Shown: piece by piece, positions 30,330 to 31,681 of the stretch
How positions within the stretch are numbered: position 1 is the stretch's first letter
Layout: every line of letters starts with the position of its first letter
Assembly: GCA_015039465.1 (NCBI GenBank)
Contig: MU130573.1
Location: 52,217 to 83,897, forward strand
Reading direction: 5' to 3'
From: Phlegmacium glaucopus
Taxonomy: Eukaryota; Basidiomycota; Agaricomycetes; Agaricales; Cortinariaceae
Length of the DNA: 31,681 nt
The notes under the pieces: model-generated
What the model was told of the DNA's origin: nothing
Seen by the model: only the letters and a program-made list of their open reading frames with translations
The model's database searches: none
Program-made: the position numbers and the translations under genes

Positions 30330-31681
30330 TTCTCACCATCCTCAATTCCAGGATAAACTTCTTCCACCAAGGAGTTAATCAAATAGTCAGGGCAGATTAT
30401 GCCCTGTGGAATCTCAATCGTGTCAGACTCATCCAGTCCAGTACCTCCACCAACATTTAGCAGCCAATTTGCAAACTCCTGCATCTCTGGAGATTGTTCA
30501 AGACGCATATTCTCTTGGAGGTAATGAATTTCAACATTCTGCCAAAGTGGGCTTCATCTGATAGATGCTGCCACAACCTGCTGTCTACTGCCATGAGGGA
30601 TCACTGGAAGTGTTTGTCTAAAGTCACCACCAAACAACACAGTGATTCCACCAAATGGAGCATCTCTATCAAGAACATCCCGAAGTGTTCTATCCACAGC
30701 ATCAATGGCATACTTGTGTTGCATTGGCACTTCATCCCAGATAATAATTGATGTTTGCTGGATAACTTGGAACATATGTGAATTCCAGCCAATACTGCAG
30801 AATGAGGTGTTGTTGATTTGAATAGGAATTTTCAGAGTGGAGTGAGCAGTTCTGCCACCTTCAAGAAGAAGTGATGCTATGCCTGATGATGCAACACAAA
30901 GAGCTATTTTTTCTTGAGCACGCACAGCAGCAGCAATTGTATTACAGACAAATGTTTTTCCACAACCACCTGCACTGTGCAAAAAGAACATTTTGCTATT
31001 ATTGGTGTCAACAGACTCCATCACTGCATCATATACTGCTCTCTGTCTGTCATTAAACAGAGCAGTATTGGCTGCAATCCTGGCAGTCAGCTCTTCAATG
31101 TTATAATCAAGCTGCTCATTAAGAAGTCTGTTTCCACCCACTGCACCCCAATTGCCAGTAACTTGTGCCATATCTGCAAAATCTCCAAGCTGCTTTCCCC
31201 AAGTCTGAAGAATATGATCAATCAGATGAAGGCCATAGTCATACACTTCATCCTCAGTAAATTGACGATTATCATATCCATAGATATGTCGGAGTTTTGC
31301 CAAGAGATCACTACAAATATCATGTTTAAAGTCATTCCAGAGAACTCCTGGTGAAGTAGGGTTGCAGTGGAAGAGAATGGTAGCAAAGAGCATCCTAAGG
31401 GTATAACCTGTCTGCATCTCTCCTGCCTCTTGTAAACACAGTCTCCACTCATGATCATTCTCCAGCAAACCAAGAGCATTGCATGCCTCTTTGAAAGTGG
31501 CATATTCAACACCATTGACTGTGCATAAATGAGCAAAGGAAGTTGCACCTGGAACCACTGTAAGAAGAGTTTGAAGATAAAACCATTCCCCTGAAGATGG
31601 TGAAGCAAAATACAGCTGACCAATTGCATATCCTTTATGTCTAGGCTTCCACTTCTTTGTCTTTGTATCATATACCCAAGT
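30330..31681 (-). pseudogene. Helitron Pif1-like helicase fragment
   Basis: The C-terminal half of a Helitron RepHel protein, read leftwards from the window end. WVYDTKTKKWKPRHKGYAIG and GEWFYLQTLL form the linker. Walker A is HSAGGCGKTFVCNT, Walker B is SIIIWDEVPMQHKYAIDAVD, motif III is LFGGDFRQTLPVI, and ENMRLEQSPEMQEFANWLL continues the helicase core. An in-frame TGA at 30554-30556 (ASIR-stop-SPLWQN) breaks it, and the copia-3 LTR cuts it at 30329, removing the last helicase motifs. It is not shown to be the same element as the Rep gene at 16328-20954, but the two would join at the break after TALTAWFK. The mirror block carries a second, reversed copy of this segment. Confidence 0.92.

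Overview
The window looks like a nested transposable-element island from a filamentous basidiomycete, most likely an agaricomycete. The reasons are short spliceosomal introns (about 40-70 nt, GT...AG), hAT, Tc1/mariner, Ty1/copia and Helitron relatives of fungal type, solo LTRs with 5-bp target-site duplications (TSDs), and CpG-directed decay. I found no intact host gene, tRNA, rRNA or CRISPR array. Nearly every coding segment is a broken transposon gene.

Layout: 1-1798 is an intron-bearing hAT transposase fragment with a solo LTR (family A) inside one intron. 1801-2814 is a non-autonomous element (family B) that joins the hAT fragment to a copia reverse transcriptase fragment. 3013-6278 is stacked repeats, with a second A LTR (4465-5032) and a small element with an 8-bp TSD (5414-5894). 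6279-7739 is a copia pol 3' part plus LTR, abutting a Tc1/mariner C-terminus (7744-8065). 8145-8545 is a solo LTR of family D and 8781-9798 a hAT-type MITE. 10742-12111 is a copia 5' LTR, primer-binding site and gag. 12733-13480 is a probable Gypsy-type LTR, followed by half of a small element (13508-13685).

13686-16327 is the strangest part. It is DNA-like text that reads as the plain reverse, not the reverse complement, of a copia-LTR-Helitron helicase block whose normal copy lies at 29402-31681. No known DNA transaction makes this, so an assembly or file-handling error is the leading explanation.

16328-20954 (minus) is a Helitron Rep gene with tandemly duplicated exons and a 96-bp coding minisatellite, hit by an A solo LTR. 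A D solo LTR lies just upstream (21066-21478). 21836-22736 is the second B element. 22737-30329 is one copia copy, split by a complete 4.5-kb DNA transposon (23164-27669) with a 12-bp terminal inverted repeat, a 7-bp TSD and a coiled-coil transposase-like gene of about 1,000 codons that I cannot place in a named superfamily. That copia sits in a Helitron helicase gene (30330-31681, minus) which runs off the window.

A shared theme is decay. At least nine in-frame TGA stops stand where Arg (CGA) is expected, and several catalytic Asp residues are changed to Asn at CpG-to-CpA sites, as expected from deamination of methylated CpG.
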